NCBI RefSeq assembly: GCF_011927635.1
Contig: NZ_JAATJB010000015.1
Coordinates: forward strand, 1-64,000
Length of the DNA stretch: 64,000 nt
Direction: 5' to 3'
DNA from: Sphingomonas trueperi
GTDB taxonomy: Bacteria > Pseudomonadota > Alphaproteobacteria > Sphingomonadales > Sphingomonadaceae
In this document: piece after piece, positions 18,897 through 27,048 of the stretch
Layout of the letters: every line of letters begins with the position of its first letter
How positions within the stretch are numbered: position 1 is the first letter of the stretch
Program-made: the position numbers and the translations under genes
Notes under the pieces: generated by a model
Databases searched by the model: none
Told to the model about the DNA's origin: nothing
Seen by the model: only the letters and a program-made list of their open reading frames with translations

Positions 18897-19084
18897 CGGC
18901 CCTTCAGCAGCCTATCGAGAGGGTTGGGCGTAGCCTCGACGATCGTCATCGGATCGTCGCTGGCATCGATCACCATATTGCCGTTCACGTCAATGCCGAC
19001 TCGCACGCGCGCAAAGCCGGCCTCGCGCGCGCCGGACAGGGCGCGCTTGATGTCCGTCTTGGTGAAGCGGGCGGGGGCAGTCAT
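18893..19084 (-). CDS. Small phage protein, unknown function
   Basis: A 63-residue protein (MTAPARFTKTDIKRAL...). FTKTDIKRALSGAREAG reads as an N-terminal helix, followed by a beta-hairpin-like VRVGIDVNGNMVI. The size and position immediately upstream of int would fit an accessory or excisionase-type protein, but no family motif proves it. It is coupled by ATGA overlaps on both sides. Confidence 0.65.
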   Translation of the reverse strand: MTAPARFTKTDIKRALSGAREAGFARVRVGIDVNGNMVIDASDDPMTIVEATPNPLDRLLKGR

Positions 19085-19488
19085 CGCGTGTCGAGTCCCA
19101 GGCGGTGGCGGTGAATCATGTATTCGGCCCATTCCATGCGGCCGGCGGCGCGATCTTCGTCGCGATATTCCTGGATCAATGCCCGGTGGCGGCTGCTGGC
19201 CTTGCGGCCGATCTCGCGTTCCTCGGGCTTGCCGCGCGAACCATCGCGCGTGACTCGGGCGACGATCGAGAAGGGTGTCAGCACGCGGCCGCGAGCGGTC
19301 GCCCGGTTGTTCCAATCGGCATTGTGCTGGCTGCTGCAGAAGAGCTGGTTGGCACGGTTCGGCTCGAACACCTTGCGGCACTCGGGGCACTCGCGCGGCG
19401 GCCACCCGCCCGCCTGTTGCCCAGGCATGCGATTGCTGACGCGCTGAGAGCACGCTTGTAACAAGGGTGGGGCGGGCGGCTTAGGCAT
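19081..19488 (-). CDS. Zinc-ribbon phage protein, unknown function
   Basis: A 135-residue basic protein. Residues ~34-55 carry CPECRKVFEPNRANQLFCSSQHN, a Cys-x2-Cys...Cys-x3-His zinc-binding pattern as in small zinc-ribbon or HNH-like proteins. The catalytic HNH residues are not clearly present. The C-terminal half is helical and charged. It is part of the leftward operon. Confidence 0.65.
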   Translation of the reverse strand: MPKPPAPPLLQACSQRVSNRMPGQQAGGWPPRECPECRKVFEPNRANQLFCSSQHNADWNNRATARGRVLTPFSIVARVTRDGSRGKPEEREIGRKASSRHRALIQEYRDEDRAAGRMEWAEYMIHRHRLGLDTR

Positions 19489-19768
19489 CGCCCTGCGCGT
19501 CCGCGGGGAACATACTTCGCACCTCTGCGGGAATCAGCGGCAGAAGGATGTCGATATGCTCTTGGCACATCTTCCGCTGGGCGGGGCCTGGGGCCGCACT
19601 CCGCATGCCGCGAAGCGCCACCAGCGTGAACATGCACGCTGCCGCAAGCCGCTGGTTCTCCGGGAACGTCTCCACTGCGGCCAAGATCTTGGCGCGGCTC
19701 TCGGAGTCTGCTCCGGTTTCATAGCGTGCGGGGCGAACAGCAGTGCGGATGGCCGGAACGTTGGTCAT
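19481..19768 (-). CDS. Hypothetical phage protein
   Basis: A 95-residue, mostly helical protein not recognised. The start at 19768 is supported by GGAGGG about 6 bases upstream and by an ATGA overlap with the preceding stop; the open frame to 19831 is a shadow. It overlaps the next gene by 8 bases. Confidence 0.62.
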   Translation of the reverse strand: MTNVPAIRTAVRPARYETGADSESRAKILAAVETFPENQRLAAACMFTLVALRGMRSAAPGPAQRKMCQEHIDILLPLIPAEVRSMFPADAQGDA

Positions 19769-20073
19769 TCTGCCCTCCGACGAACAGTCTTTGCGTCCTT
19801 CCGATCGGCCCCCTCGCAAAGCACGGTCCAAGGCGGAATTCTGCCACGAGCATCATAGATGTGCAGGCCGGGCTGGGCGGCCTCAAGGAATAGGCGCTCG
19901 CCTTTCCCCTCCACCGTAACCCACGCCTCATGCACCCAGACCGATTCGCCAACCCAATCGTCGGGAGCTTTCCAGTAGCCGCGATTGAACAGGATGGTCC
20001 CATCACGCCGCACCGTCCGCACCCCGCCGAGCGTGTAACCGTCGGGTGCTTTGATGTCGTTCTCGCGCTTCAT
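19765..20073 (-). CDS. Hypothetical phage protein
   Basis: A 102-residue protein with a beta-rich, aromatic pattern (GGVRTVRRDGTILFNRGYWKAPDDWVG). Not recognised. It is coupled by short overlaps to both neighbours in the leftward operon. Confidence 0.6.
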   Translation of the reverse strand: MKRENDIKAPDGYTLGGVRTVRRDGTILFNRGYWKAPDDWVGESVWVHEAWVTVEGKGERLFLEAAQPGLHIYDARGRIPPWTVLCEGADRKDAKTVRRRAE

Positions 20074-20705
20074 GCTTCCGTCCCAACGTGTTTCGCTAAG
20101 GTCGCGAGGTTGGCGAGCGAGCGGATCTCGCCCATGCGGAGGTACAGCGGGAAGACCTTGTCGTCGGGGATGCGATCGTCTTTGATGCCGCTCGGCATGA
20201 CGGCCTTCACCGCGTCTGCCAGCGCCTCCCGCGCGGCATCGCCGTTGCTATCATCGGTTGGGGTAAGAGCGTCCCCGTAACTGCTTAGAAACTCGCCATC
20301 CCACCAGATTACGCCGATGCCGCCGCATTCTCGACAACCGCCGCCGGGCTGGCATTGAAACCGCGCATCGTAAGGATAATCCTTGGTCGAGACGCACCCC
20401 TCGCAAGATTCCTGACATCCGCTGCACGCAGTCCAGCAACCGCCATCCTCTTCAATCACCTCGGCGATCCGGGCCTTTTCCCGTTCCGTGTCTCCGGTGG
20501 CCGCAGCGGCCGATTGCAGCCGGTGCCGCGCCAGCATCTGCAGCGCGCCGTCGGTCGATGGCAGGGTATCGGCCTGCACGCGGGCATATTCGACGGTGTG
20601 GCCGGCGGAGATCAGGCCTCCGAACAGCGCTTCGCGGTCGACGGTATCGATCATCACCGGCTGGAACGGGTTCGGCACAACCGTGCCCTTGGTTGCCATC
20701 GGCAT
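20070..20705 (-). CDS. Cysteine-rich phage protein, unknown function
   Basis: A 211-residue protein. The middle has closely spaced Cys pairs (CWTACSGCQESCEGC, then CQPGGGCRECGG), a DnaJ-like or zinc-ribbon type of metal-binding pattern. The C-terminal part is helical. The start at 20705 is fixed by a TAATG overlap with the upstream stop; the frame extending to 21104 is a shadow. Confidence 0.65.
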   Translation of the reverse strand: MPMATKGTVVPNPFQPVMIDTVDREALFGGLISAGHTVEYARVQADTLPSTDGALQMLARHRLQSAAAATGDTEREKARIAEVIEEDGGCWTACSGCQESCEGCVSTKDYPYDARFQCQPGGGCRECGGIGVIWWDGEFLSSYGDALTPTDDSNGDAAREALADAVKAVMPSGIKDDRIPDDKVFPLYLRMGEIRSLANLATLAKHVGTEA

Positions 20706-21274
20706 TAGAACAGTCCTTCCTGCTTCGACTGGGGCTTGGTGACGGCGGCGCGGGGGACCGGCGCCGCCGTCTGTCGCGTGGGTGCGCGCTCCGCGCTGCG
20801 GGTCACATGGCGGCCTCCCTCGGTTGAAACGGCATCTTCTCCGCTCGGGCGCGGCCAGCGGCGGCGCGCCTCTTGATTGACGGAGTGCAGGAACAGGATG
20901 TGCGGACGATCGGCGCCGGGCCACCACGGGAAGTGGTGGTCGATCAGCGCCTGGACGCGGGCGAGCTGCTCCGCGTTCACTTCGTCCGGCGCACGGGCGG
21001 CGCGCTGGGTGAGCATGTCGCGGATGCCCGCGAGATCCTGGCGGATCTCCGCATGGCTGGCCTGCAGCTCGGGCTCGGGCTGGTGATCGACGATCGCGCG
21101 CCACATGGCGGCGAGGGCGCCGGAGACGCGCGCCCGATCGGCCGCCGGGGCGGCTCGCTCGGTGTCGCCTTTCTCCGCCAGCTGGTCGGCATGGCGCTGG
21201 CGCGCGGCGTGGATGCGCCCGGCCTCTGCCGCGAGTGCAGGCCAGTCGCGAGCGACGTAGTCGGTGCGGTTCAT
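20705..21274 (-). CDS. Hypothetical phage protein, charged helical
   Basis: A 189-residue helical protein (MNRTDYVARDWPAL...), rich in Arg, Ala and Glu, with a disordered basic tail ending KQEGLF. This tail resembles clamp-binding QxxLF peptides (inference only). Start chosen at the ATGA overlap with the methyltransferase stop. Confidence 0.6.
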   Translation of the reverse strand: MNRTDYVARDWPALAAEAGRIHAARQRHADQLAEKGDTERAAPAADRARVSGALAAMWRAIVDHQPEPELQASHAEIRQDLAGIRDMLTQRAARAPDEVNAEQLARVQALIDHHFPWWPGADRPHILFLHSVNQEARRRWPRPSGEDAVSTEGGRHVTRSAERAPTRQTAAPVPRAAVTKPQSKQEGLF

Positions 21275-22968
21275 GCTGCCAGCCTCATTTCGGGAGCGGC
21301 CGGTGGGTTCGCAGCGACCAGAGCGCGGGCGACAGGTGGGCAAACGCTGTTGCCGATGGCGCTGATCTGCTGGGCGATCGGTAAGCGGCCGAACTTCATC
21401 TTGCCGCCCTTGGTCCGATACAAGCATTCCGGATCGAGGACGTACGTCTCCGGGAAGCCTTGGGCGCGCGCCAGCTCGCGTGGCTTCAGCATCCGCAGGC
21501 CGATGTCGACGATTACATAGGTCCGCGCGTCGATCGTCACCGTGACAACGGCGAAGCGTGCCTTGGTGGTGATCGTGTCGAGCGGTCGATCGACCGGCTG
21601 GATCTGCGCGGCCTCCGACTCGCCGTCGGTGCCGTAGTATTTGACCAGGAACGCGGCGACGCGGGTGGCGCGTTCCAGCTGCTCTGGCGGCAGCGCATCG
21701 GCCTCCACCATCACCGTCTCGACGACGCGCTGGTTCGCACCCTTCCCGAGGATCGTGGAGAGCGGTTTCCGAGCATCCCGGCCGATCGCGCCGGTGTTCG
21801 CCTGCTCCAAGTGAGCGGCGATGACGGAATGATGGTTGCCGCCGGCAGTGGCGGTCTTCAGCGGCTTCTGCGGATCAGCGCGGCCACCGTTCGTATTGCT
21901 GGTGTAGAAGCTGGACAGGAAGGCGCTGACGACGCCGAGCGGCACCGCACCGGCTGGGCGGGCTGGTTCCCCATTCGCCGTGATGGTCGGCAGTGGGTCG
22001 TTCGCTGCGGCGCCGACAGACCCGGTGCGGAACTTGGTGACATGCGGTGCGAGTTGCACGTCGACCAGCGAGAACTCGCCGCCGTTGGCCGTGGTAATGG
22101 TCGGGAGCGGCTTCGACACGGCATTGGTGCGCGGGCTGCTCTGGGTATGCGTCACCGGGACGATGAACGGCTCGGCCGCATTCACGACATAGCGCATGAC
22201 GCCCGCGGCAATGCGGCGCTTCGTTGCGTCCGCGAGATCCTTCTGTCGATCGAAGATCGAGGGGCAGCGAATGGACCAGTCGATGCACTCGGCGGCGGTG
22301 CGATACGGCAGCAGTCGACCGCTGCGGACACCCGCCGAACCTGGCGAGCCGTGGGTGGGCTTCGGCCACACGATCGGCATGCCGTCGCGGCGCATGATCA
22401 TGTAGAGGCGGTTGCGGGTGGTTGGGGCGCCGAAGTCGCAAGCCGGGATCATCTTCCACGCGACGCAATAGCCTAGCGCGCGGATGGCCCGGACGAACCG
22501 CTTGAACTCGCGGCCTTCCTGGCCGGGGATCGGGCGGCCTTCTTCGTCGAGCGGCGCCGCGTACTGGAATTCCTCGACGTTCTCTAGGAAGGCGACACTT
22601 GGCTGAACGTCGCGCATCCATGCCACGACTTCCCAGCATAGTGCGCGGATGCTCCGGTCCTTGACCGGGCCGCCCTTGGCGCGGCTGAATTCCTTGCAGT
22701 CGGGCGAGAACCAGGCGCCGGATACCGGCCGCATGCGGGTGGCGTGCAGCGGCCACAGCGACTTGATGTCCTGGCAGAAGTGTTCCGTTTGCGGGTGGTT
22801 CGCTTTGTGGATCGCGATCGCGGTAGGGCTGTGGTTCACCGCGATATCGACCGGGCGCCCGATAGCCTGCTCGATCCCCGTGCTGGCACCGCCGCCGCCG
22901 GCAAAGCCGTCGATGAACAGGCCAGACCAGGCGAGGCTGGCAGCAATGAAACCGGTGCGCGGCGTCAA
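21271..22968 (-). CDS. Phage C5-cytosine DNA methyltransferase
   Basis: A 565-residue DNA (cytosine-5-) methyltransferase. Motif I is FAGGGG (22-27). The catalytic loop reads SPDCKEFSRAKGG with Cys91 (SPDC in place of the usual PPC). ENV is at 129-131, and TRNR at about 184-187 is the motif VIII equivalent. The target-recognition half contains five copies of a PLxTI(T)-type unit between ~275 and 460. The C-terminus closes with motif IX/X-like ELARAQGFPE and QQISAIGNSVCPPVARAL. It probably protects phage DNA against host restriction. Confidence 0.9.
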   Translation of the reverse strand: MTPRTGFIAASLAWSGLFIDGFAGGGGASTGIEQAIGRPVDIAVNHSPTAIAIHKANHPQTEHFCQDIKSLWPLHATRMRPVSGAWFSPDCKEFSRAKGGPVKDRSIRALCWEVVAWMRDVQPSVAFLENVEEFQYAAPLDEEGRPIPGQEGREFKRFVRAIRALGYCVAWKMIPACDFGAPTTRNRLYMIMRRDGMPIVWPKPTHGSPGSAGVRSGRLLPYRTAAECIDWSIRCPSIFDRQKDLADATKRRIAAGVMRYVVNAAEPFIVPVTHTQSSPRTNAVSKPLPTITTANGGEFSLVDVQLAPHVTKFRTGSVGAAANDPLPTITANGEPARPAGAVPLGVVSAFLSSFYTSNTNGGRADPQKPLKTATAGGNHHSVIAAHLEQANTGAIGRDARKPLSTILGKGANQRVVETVMVEADALPPEQLERATRVAAFLVKYYGTDGESEAAQIQPVDRPLDTITTKARFAVVTVTIDARTYVIVDIGLRMLKPRELARAQGFPETYVLDPECLYRTKGGKMKFGRLPIAQQISAIGNSVCPPVARALVAANPPAAPEMRLAA

Positions 22969-23324
22969 TTTGCTTCACCATCGTCGAGTAGCGCGTCGAC
23001 CAGGTCGTCGTCGGCCACGGTCGCCAGAAGTAGCCGGATCAGGGCATTGACGGACAGGCTTCGCCTTGCCGCATGCGGACGCAGGGCGCGCAGCACGTCA
23101 TTGTCGGCGCACACGGTGTGCTGTTTCGCAGTTGAGGGCGCGGCTTGTCGGATCGGCCGTTCGGTTCCACGCTTCCGGGCTGCGCTCGCTTCGAGAGCCG
23201 AGACTGACTTAACGTCGATCCCGATCTTCCGCGCGATCTGCGCTGCTGTCATCCCCTCGGTGCGCAGATGCTCGATCGCCGCCGTGCGGGTGGGGAAGCC
23301 CAAAGTTGGCTTCGGACTGCTCAT
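22965..23324 (-). CDS. Small HTH phage protein
   Basis: A 119-residue protein. Residues ~17-45 resemble a helix-turn-helix (AAIEHLRTEGMTAAQIARKIGIDVKSVSALE). The C-terminal SVNALIRLLLATVADDDLVDALLDDG resembles a ribbon-helix-helix or dimerisation helix. The start at 23324 makes an ATGA overlap with the upstream stop. It may be a DNA-binding regulator of the early operon. Confidence 0.62.
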   Translation of the reverse strand: MSSPKPTLGFPTRTAAIEHLRTEGMTAAQIARKIGIDVKSVSALEASAARKRGTERPIRQAAPSTAKQHTVCADNDVLRALRPHAARRSLSVNALIRLLLATVADDDLVDALLDDGEAN

Positions 23325-23587
23325 ATCCAATCCTCCAGGTAGCGGGCGAGGGCGCCGAGCAGCTGGCCGCGCATATCGTCGAGGGGTTCGCCGCTGGCGA
23401 CGCTGGCCTCGATCGCCAGCTTCGTGGCGTCGGCCAGCTTCTCGATTGCTTCCTGATCGAACGGCGTGTGGACGTTCAGCGGGCCTTCGGTGGCGGCGAG
23501 CATGATGTCGGCAAGCGCCGTGGCGGCCTGGGATGCGGCCGCCAACGCAAGGCGACGGAAGTCGGGGGTGTCTGCAACGTCCGTCAT
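23321..23587 (-). CDS. Hypothetical phage protein
   Basis: An 88-residue helical acidic protein (MTDVADTPDFRRLALAAAS...). Not recognised. The start overlaps the preceding stop by ATGA; the upstream extension to 23803 is antisense-like shadow sequence. Confidence 0.6.
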   Translation of the reverse strand: MTDVADTPDFRRLALAAASQAATALADIMLAATEGPLNVHTPFDQEAIEKLADATKLAIEASVASGEPLDDMRGQLLGALARYLEDWI

Positions 23588-23880
23588 TCTGCGGCCTCCA
23601 GATCGGACCGGTCGCCCTGCTGGGCGGCGATGCGGGAATAGGTGCGGGCGGCCTTGGCGGCCGGGCCGTTGGCCTCGGTCGGTCGGACGGGGCCGAGGGC
23701 CTTCAGGATGTGTTCGCTGGCGATCTTCGCCATGCGCGTCAGGCGGCGGCGGCGCGCGCCGAGGTAGCCCTTGCGAAGGATCTGCGGCACCAGCGCCCAG
23801 CAATCCGCGCAGAGCAGGTGGCGCAGCTCGCGCGCGCCGCTGCAGCCCCTGCGCTTGCAGGTGTAGCGGCGGGCGGTCAC
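23584..23880 (-). CDS. Small zinc-binding phage protein
   Basis: A 98-residue basic protein. The N-terminus CKRRGCSGARELRHLLCADCWALVP has two Cys pairs and a His and probably binds zinc. The rest is helical. It starts with GTG overlapping the preceding TGA. Function unknown. Confidence 0.62.
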   Translation of the reverse strand: MTARRYTCKRRGCSGARELRHLLCADCWALVPQILRKGYLGARRRRLTRMAKIASEHILKALGPVRPTEANGPAAKAARTYSRIAAQQGDRSDLEAAE

Positions 23881-24014
23881 TGCGCGGGGCTCCAGGCGAT
23901 GGCGAGCAGGATCATCCCGCCCACTGAGAGCGCCAGCATGGCCAGCATGGCGAAGCCGAGCGCGCGGCTGCTGCCGCTGGCCTCGGGCGCGAAGCGGCGA
24001 TCGTCACGGCGCAT
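23877..24014 (-). CDS. Tiny single-span membrane protein (45 aa)
   Basis: A 45-residue frame: a basic N-terminus (MRRDDRRFAPEASG) and one hydrophobic helix (ALGFAMLAMLALSVGGMILL). It is coupled to both neighbours by GTGA and TGATG overlaps, which supports it as a real gene. Its size is below usual gene-calling cut-offs. Function unknown. Confidence 0.6.
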   Translation of the reverse strand: MRRDDRRFAPEASGSSRALGFAMLAMLALSVGGMILLAIAWSPAQ

Positions 24015-24193
24015 CAGAACGGCGTCCCGGCGATGCCGAGCATGACGATCATGCCAACGATGATCCCCGCGAGCAGGGGCAGGGAAACCGGGTGTTCGTC
24101 CGCCAGATCAGCAGCGCGGCGGGGGAGCGATGGCGCGAACGGTTCGCGCGCATCAGCTTCTAGGTGGACGCGGGTCCATCGGGGATCGGGCAT
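24014..24193 (-). CDS. Small membrane protein, first gene of leftward early operon
   Basis: A 59-residue protein with a charged N-terminal domain and one C-terminal transmembrane helix (PLLAGIIVGMIVMLGIAG). The ATG at 24193 is preferred because GGAGG lies 5 bases upstream; an ATG four codons earlier contains that RBS. It lies directly downstream of the candidate operator at 24239. Confidence 0.62.
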   Translation of the reverse strand: MPDPRWTRVHLEADAREPFAPSLPRRAADLADEHPVSLPLLAGIIVGMIVMLGIAGTPF

Positions 24194-24238
24194 TGTCGCC
24201 TCCATGTCTGATGGCGGCGATCAATGAGGTAGATAAAA

Positions 24239-24261
24239 CTAACAGTCAACAGAAATGTTAG
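24239..24261. promoter_or_regulatory. Candidate operator in divergent early promoter region
   Basis: CTAACA and TGTTAG form an inverted repeat with an 11-base centre. It lies between the leftward early operon and the rightward gene at 24331. Similar half-sites recur at 26611-26636 and at 17787-17818. Confidence 0.55.
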
Positions 24262-24330
24262 ACAAAACTACCAGTGCAAGCGACACCACCCGGTTCTAGG
24301 CTGAGCGTCAAGGGGCTAGAGGGGGTAAAG

Positions 24331-25143
24331 ATGGCGGCGTACTGCTCGGACTGCGGAGAAAAGCTGCCGGAGGGCGCAAGGTTCTGCAGCCACTGTGGTG
24401 TTCCGGTTTCTGCGCTTGTGCCGTCCGGCGCCGCGGTCGGCGAGGCTGGGCTGGTGCCGGAGGAGGTGGATGCACCGTCGGCCGAAGCCGATCAGGTGGC
24501 GCCCACGGTCCCCGATCGTGAGCCTGAGCGCGATACGCTGACGCCGATCATGTTTGGAGGCGTCGGCATTGTGATGGTGGGTTTGCTGATCGCGGCGCTT
24601 GGTTCGAGCATATCGGCCAATCAGAATGAGATCGCGAATAGCCAAGACATTCTCGCGGTGGATGCAGCGGCACCCATCGAGAATGCCGCAGACTCGGCTG
24701 CTGCCGCCTCGCCGGCTCGGGCTTGGCAGTATTCGTCCAGTGAGGACAACATCAGCGGGAAGCAGATCCTTACCGCGAGTGTCCAAAGCAGCAACGAGAT
24801 ACAGCAGGGCTTTCCCTATGGTGAAAGCGGCCTGACTGCCACGATCCGGCGGCACCCTCGTTGGGGTCGCGACGTGTACTTCACCCTTGGAAGCGGCCAG
24901 TTGGTGTGCGGCGTGATGGATAGTTGCTACGCCCTCGTCCGCTTCGACGATGGTCCTGCGCGCCGTGTGAGCCTTGCCGAGCCTTCCGACCATAGCTCCG
25001 GCACCCTCTTTGCGTCGGGCTCGTTGGCGGCGTCGATGCTGAAGGCGAAGAAGATGGTGGTGGAGATCGAGGTGTACCAAGCGGGGCGGCCGCAGTTCTC
25101 GTTCGATACGGCGGGCTTGGATGCAAAGAGAGCTGGGCTCTAA
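24331..25143 (+). CDS. Zinc-ribbon membrane protein (possible lysogenic conversion gene)
   Basis: A 270-residue protein. A double-CxxC zinc ribbon at residues 5-24 (YCSDCGEK, FCSHCGVP) is followed by an acidic linker, one transmembrane helix (MFGGVGIVMVGLLIAALGSSI, near 85-105) and a soluble beta-rich domain likely outside the membrane. The start at 24331 is chosen for the strong GAGGGGG upstream; the frame to 24274 crosses the control region. It lies between two candidate operators and converges on the repressor gene, a place where phages often carry cargo. Function unknown. Confidence 0.68.
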   Translation: MAAYCSDCGEKLPEGARFCSHCGVPVSALVPSGAAVGEAGLVPEEVDAPSAEADQVAPTVPDREPERDTLTPIMFGGVGIVMVGLLIAALGSSISANQNEIANSQDILAVDAAAPIENAADSAAAASPARAWQYSSSEDNISGKQILTASVQSSNEIQQGFPYGESGLTATIRRHPRWGRDVYFTLGSGQLVCGVMDSCYALVRFDDGPARRVSLAEPSDHSSGTLFASGSLAASMLKAKKMVVEIEVYQAGRPQFSFDTAGLDAKRAGL

Positions 25144-25178
25144 TTAAGTGTCTGGTTCAAGATGGGTGGGGGGGACAT

Positions 25179-25814
25179 ATGCAGCAGGAACAATTTACCT
25201 GGGTAATCAAGGTAAGCGATCTTGCTATCATCATAGCTACGCTCGTTGGTCCTATCCTGGCGGTGCAGGCTCAAAAGTGGCTCGAACGTAATAGGGCTAT
25301 AAAGGACCGCCAGAACTATGTTTTTCGCGTGCTGATGGCTACGAGAGCGGCGAGGTTGTCATCGGCACACGTCGAGGCGTTGAATAGCGTGCCCGTGGAT
25401 TTCTACGGCAGAAGCAAGAAGTTGAAGGCAATCAGAGATGATTGGCAAATCTACCTCGCGTCTCTTGAAAACAAGGGTGCTGGAGGCGAAGCGGCAGCAG
25501 CTATTGCGCTGGCGAGACAGGGGTGTTTTCTCGATTTGCTTCAAAAAATGTCGTCGTATCTGGGTTACGACTTCAATAGGGCTGAATTGGAAAATGGCCT
25601 ATACTATCCAGAAGGGCATGCGGCCATTGAGAGCGATCAAGAGCTAATTCGAAGGGGTGTCGCTGCAATCATAAAGGGCGAAATCGCGATACCGATGGCG
25701 GTAAAAGAGTTCCCTGCCACTATGGACGACGCAACCATCGCTAACCAACAAGCCCTCGCGAAACTGCTAATGGAGTGGCTTGACGGGCAACGGGCGGTGA
25801 GAATCGAGCAGTGA
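25179..25814 (+). CDS. Membrane-anchored DUF6680-like protein
   Basis: A 211-residue protein. One N-terminal transmembrane helix (VSDLAIIIATLVGPILAVQAQ) is followed by a cytosolic domain with FRVLMATRAARLSSAHVEALN, a pattern I associate with DUF6680 (from memory). The DNA is clearly more AT-rich than its neighbours, a sign of separate acquisition. It follows the zinc-ribbon gene by 35 bases and converges with the repressor. Candidate exclusion or defence gene; not proven. Confidence 0.65.
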   Translation: MQQEQFTWVIKVSDLAIIIATLVGPILAVQAQKWLERNRAIKDRQNYVFRVLMATRAARLSSAHVEALNSVPVDFYGRSKKLKAIRDDWQIYLASLENKGAGGEAAAAIALARQGCFLDLLQKMSSYLGYDFNRAELENGLYYPEGHAAIESDQELIRRGVAAIIKGEIAIPMAVKEFPATMDDATIANQQALAKLLMEWLDGQRAVRIEQ

Positions 25815-25829
25815 TCTTGAATTGCGCTA

Positions 25830-26561
25830 CTAGTAGCGAGCGCCCTTGACCTTGTGCATCGCCGCCACGCGGGCAATCTCGACCCGGAACATGGTGGGTG
25901 GATTGTACTGCCGCAGTTCGACGTATTCTGAACTGCGGCGTACTAATTCCTTGACCAGCACCATCTTTACGCCCTGGTCCTGGTCGGTGCCGCCGCGCAG
26001 CTGGACGATCACCGTGTCGCCAATGCCCACACCCTCGCGCGGGCTGACCCATACTTCGTGACCAGGCTTCAGCGCCGGCACCATCGATTCACCAACGATC
26101 CGCAGCGCGTAGGCCTGCGGGTCTTTCGCGAGGAAATCCGGGCGGCTGACATAGTCGAGGACCTGACCGTAATAGAGTTCGGTCAGTTCGATATGCTCTT
26201 CCACAGAGCCGAAATCGCCTCCGATGGCGCTGCCCACTAGCGGCACCGGCGGGAGAGGTTCGTCGCCGAATATGGCCATCCGGGTATCGCGCGAGCCGCG
26301 GGCGATGCCGACCACTTCGGAAAGAACGAATTCGCTATCAGTCTGCTTTGCATGCTCCAACGACCGTTCGTAATCGGCCCGCGTTGCCGAGATGGCGGAC
26401 AGCAGGGCGTCCACAACGTCCTGGCTCGGGTTGCCGTGCTTCTCCAGCCCGTTGAAATAATTCCGCGCCAAGCCCGCGTCGGTTGCCCATCGGCCAAGCG
26501 CGAGGCCGTCCGGCTTCAGCGCCATGAGCGCGCGGTAGACTGGGGGTTTCGGTTCGGCCAT
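25830..26561 (-). CDS. S24/LexA-type phage repressor (CI-like)
   Basis: A 243-residue repressor. An N-terminal HTH-like segment (LALGRWATDAGLARNYFNGLE) would bind operators. The C-terminal S24 peptidase domain has Ser159 (VGESMVP) and Lys204 (VLVKEL), the dyad for RecA-stimulated self-cleavage, so the prophage should be SOS-inducible. The start is uncertain: ATG at 26561 or ATG at 26618. The latter lies inside the inverted repeat 26611-26636; neither has a good RBS. It is divergent from the Cro-like gene. Confidence 0.85.
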   Translation of the reverse strand: MAEPKPPVYRALMALKPDGLALGRWATDAGLARNYFNGLEKHGNPSQDVVDALLSAISATRADYERSLEHAKQTDSEFVLSEVVGIARGSRDTRMAIFGDEPLPPVPLVGSAIGGDFGSVEEHIELTELYYGQVLDYVSRPDFLAKDPQAYALRIVGESMVPALKPGHEVWVSPREGVGIGDTVIVQLRGGTDQDQGVKMVLVKELVRRSSEYVELRQYNPPTMFRVEIARVAAMHKVKGARY

Positions 26562-26610
26562 CGTGTTAGGCGTATCGAACAACGCCAATGAGACGGCAAC
26601 GCTAGTTTGA

Positions 26611-26636
26611 TCTAACATTGTCGCTTGACTGTTAGA
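26611..26636. promoter_or_regulatory. Candidate operator between repressor and Cro-like gene
   Basis: TCTAACA and TGTTAGA form a perfect inverted repeat with a 12-base centre, placed exactly in the divergent region between the repressor and the Cro-like gene. It shares half-sites with 24239-24261. Confidence 0.62.
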
Positions 26637-26661
26637 TACAAATACCGCATCCGATGCGGCC

Positions 26662-27048
26662 ATGCATGTTCCGACCCATGAAGAGGTGCTTCGCACCATC
26701 GATGCGTTCCTGGAGCGCCACCCGAAGATCGGAGAGTCGCGTTTCGGTCGCGACGCAACAGGCGAGCCTGGGCTGCTCGGCCGTCTGCGCGCCGGCTCCA
26801 CGCCCACGCTGAAAGTGCTGAACCGCATCAAGTCGTACATGGACGATAGGGACGCGACGCTTGGTGTGGGTGGGGCTGACCATGGCGCCCGTGATACTTC
26901 GCAGGCGCAGCATGCGTCATCCGGAACCGAAACGAATATTTCCGCGCCGTCGGGCGCACTGAGTTCTGTAGTCGGCCTCCCGGGCTCAGCTACGACTGCA
27001 GCCGAAGGGGAGGGGGCATGCTCCCTCCCCGGAGGGCTCGCCGCATGA
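26662..27048 (+). CDS. Cro-like phage regulator
   Basis: A 128-residue protein. Residues 1-50 (FLERHPKIGESRFGRDATGEPGLLGRLRAGSTPTL) match the small HTH family found opposite repressors in alphaproteobacterial phages, in which a phage or plasmid regulator recognises operators via this helix pair. The C-terminal part is low complexity and probably disordered. It is the first gene of the rightward early operon and is coupled to the next gene by ATGA. Confidence 0.7.
   Translation: MHVPTHEEVLRTIDAFLERHPKIGESRFGRDATGEPGLLGRLRAGSTPTLKVLNRIKSYMDDRDATLGVGGADHGARDTSQAQHASSGTETNISAPSGALSSVVGLPGSATTAAEGEGACSLPGGLAA

Noticed and set aside
19081..19488. HNH endonuclease
   Set aside because: Cys/His zinc pattern is visible but the HNH catalytic His-Asn-His arrangement is not clear.
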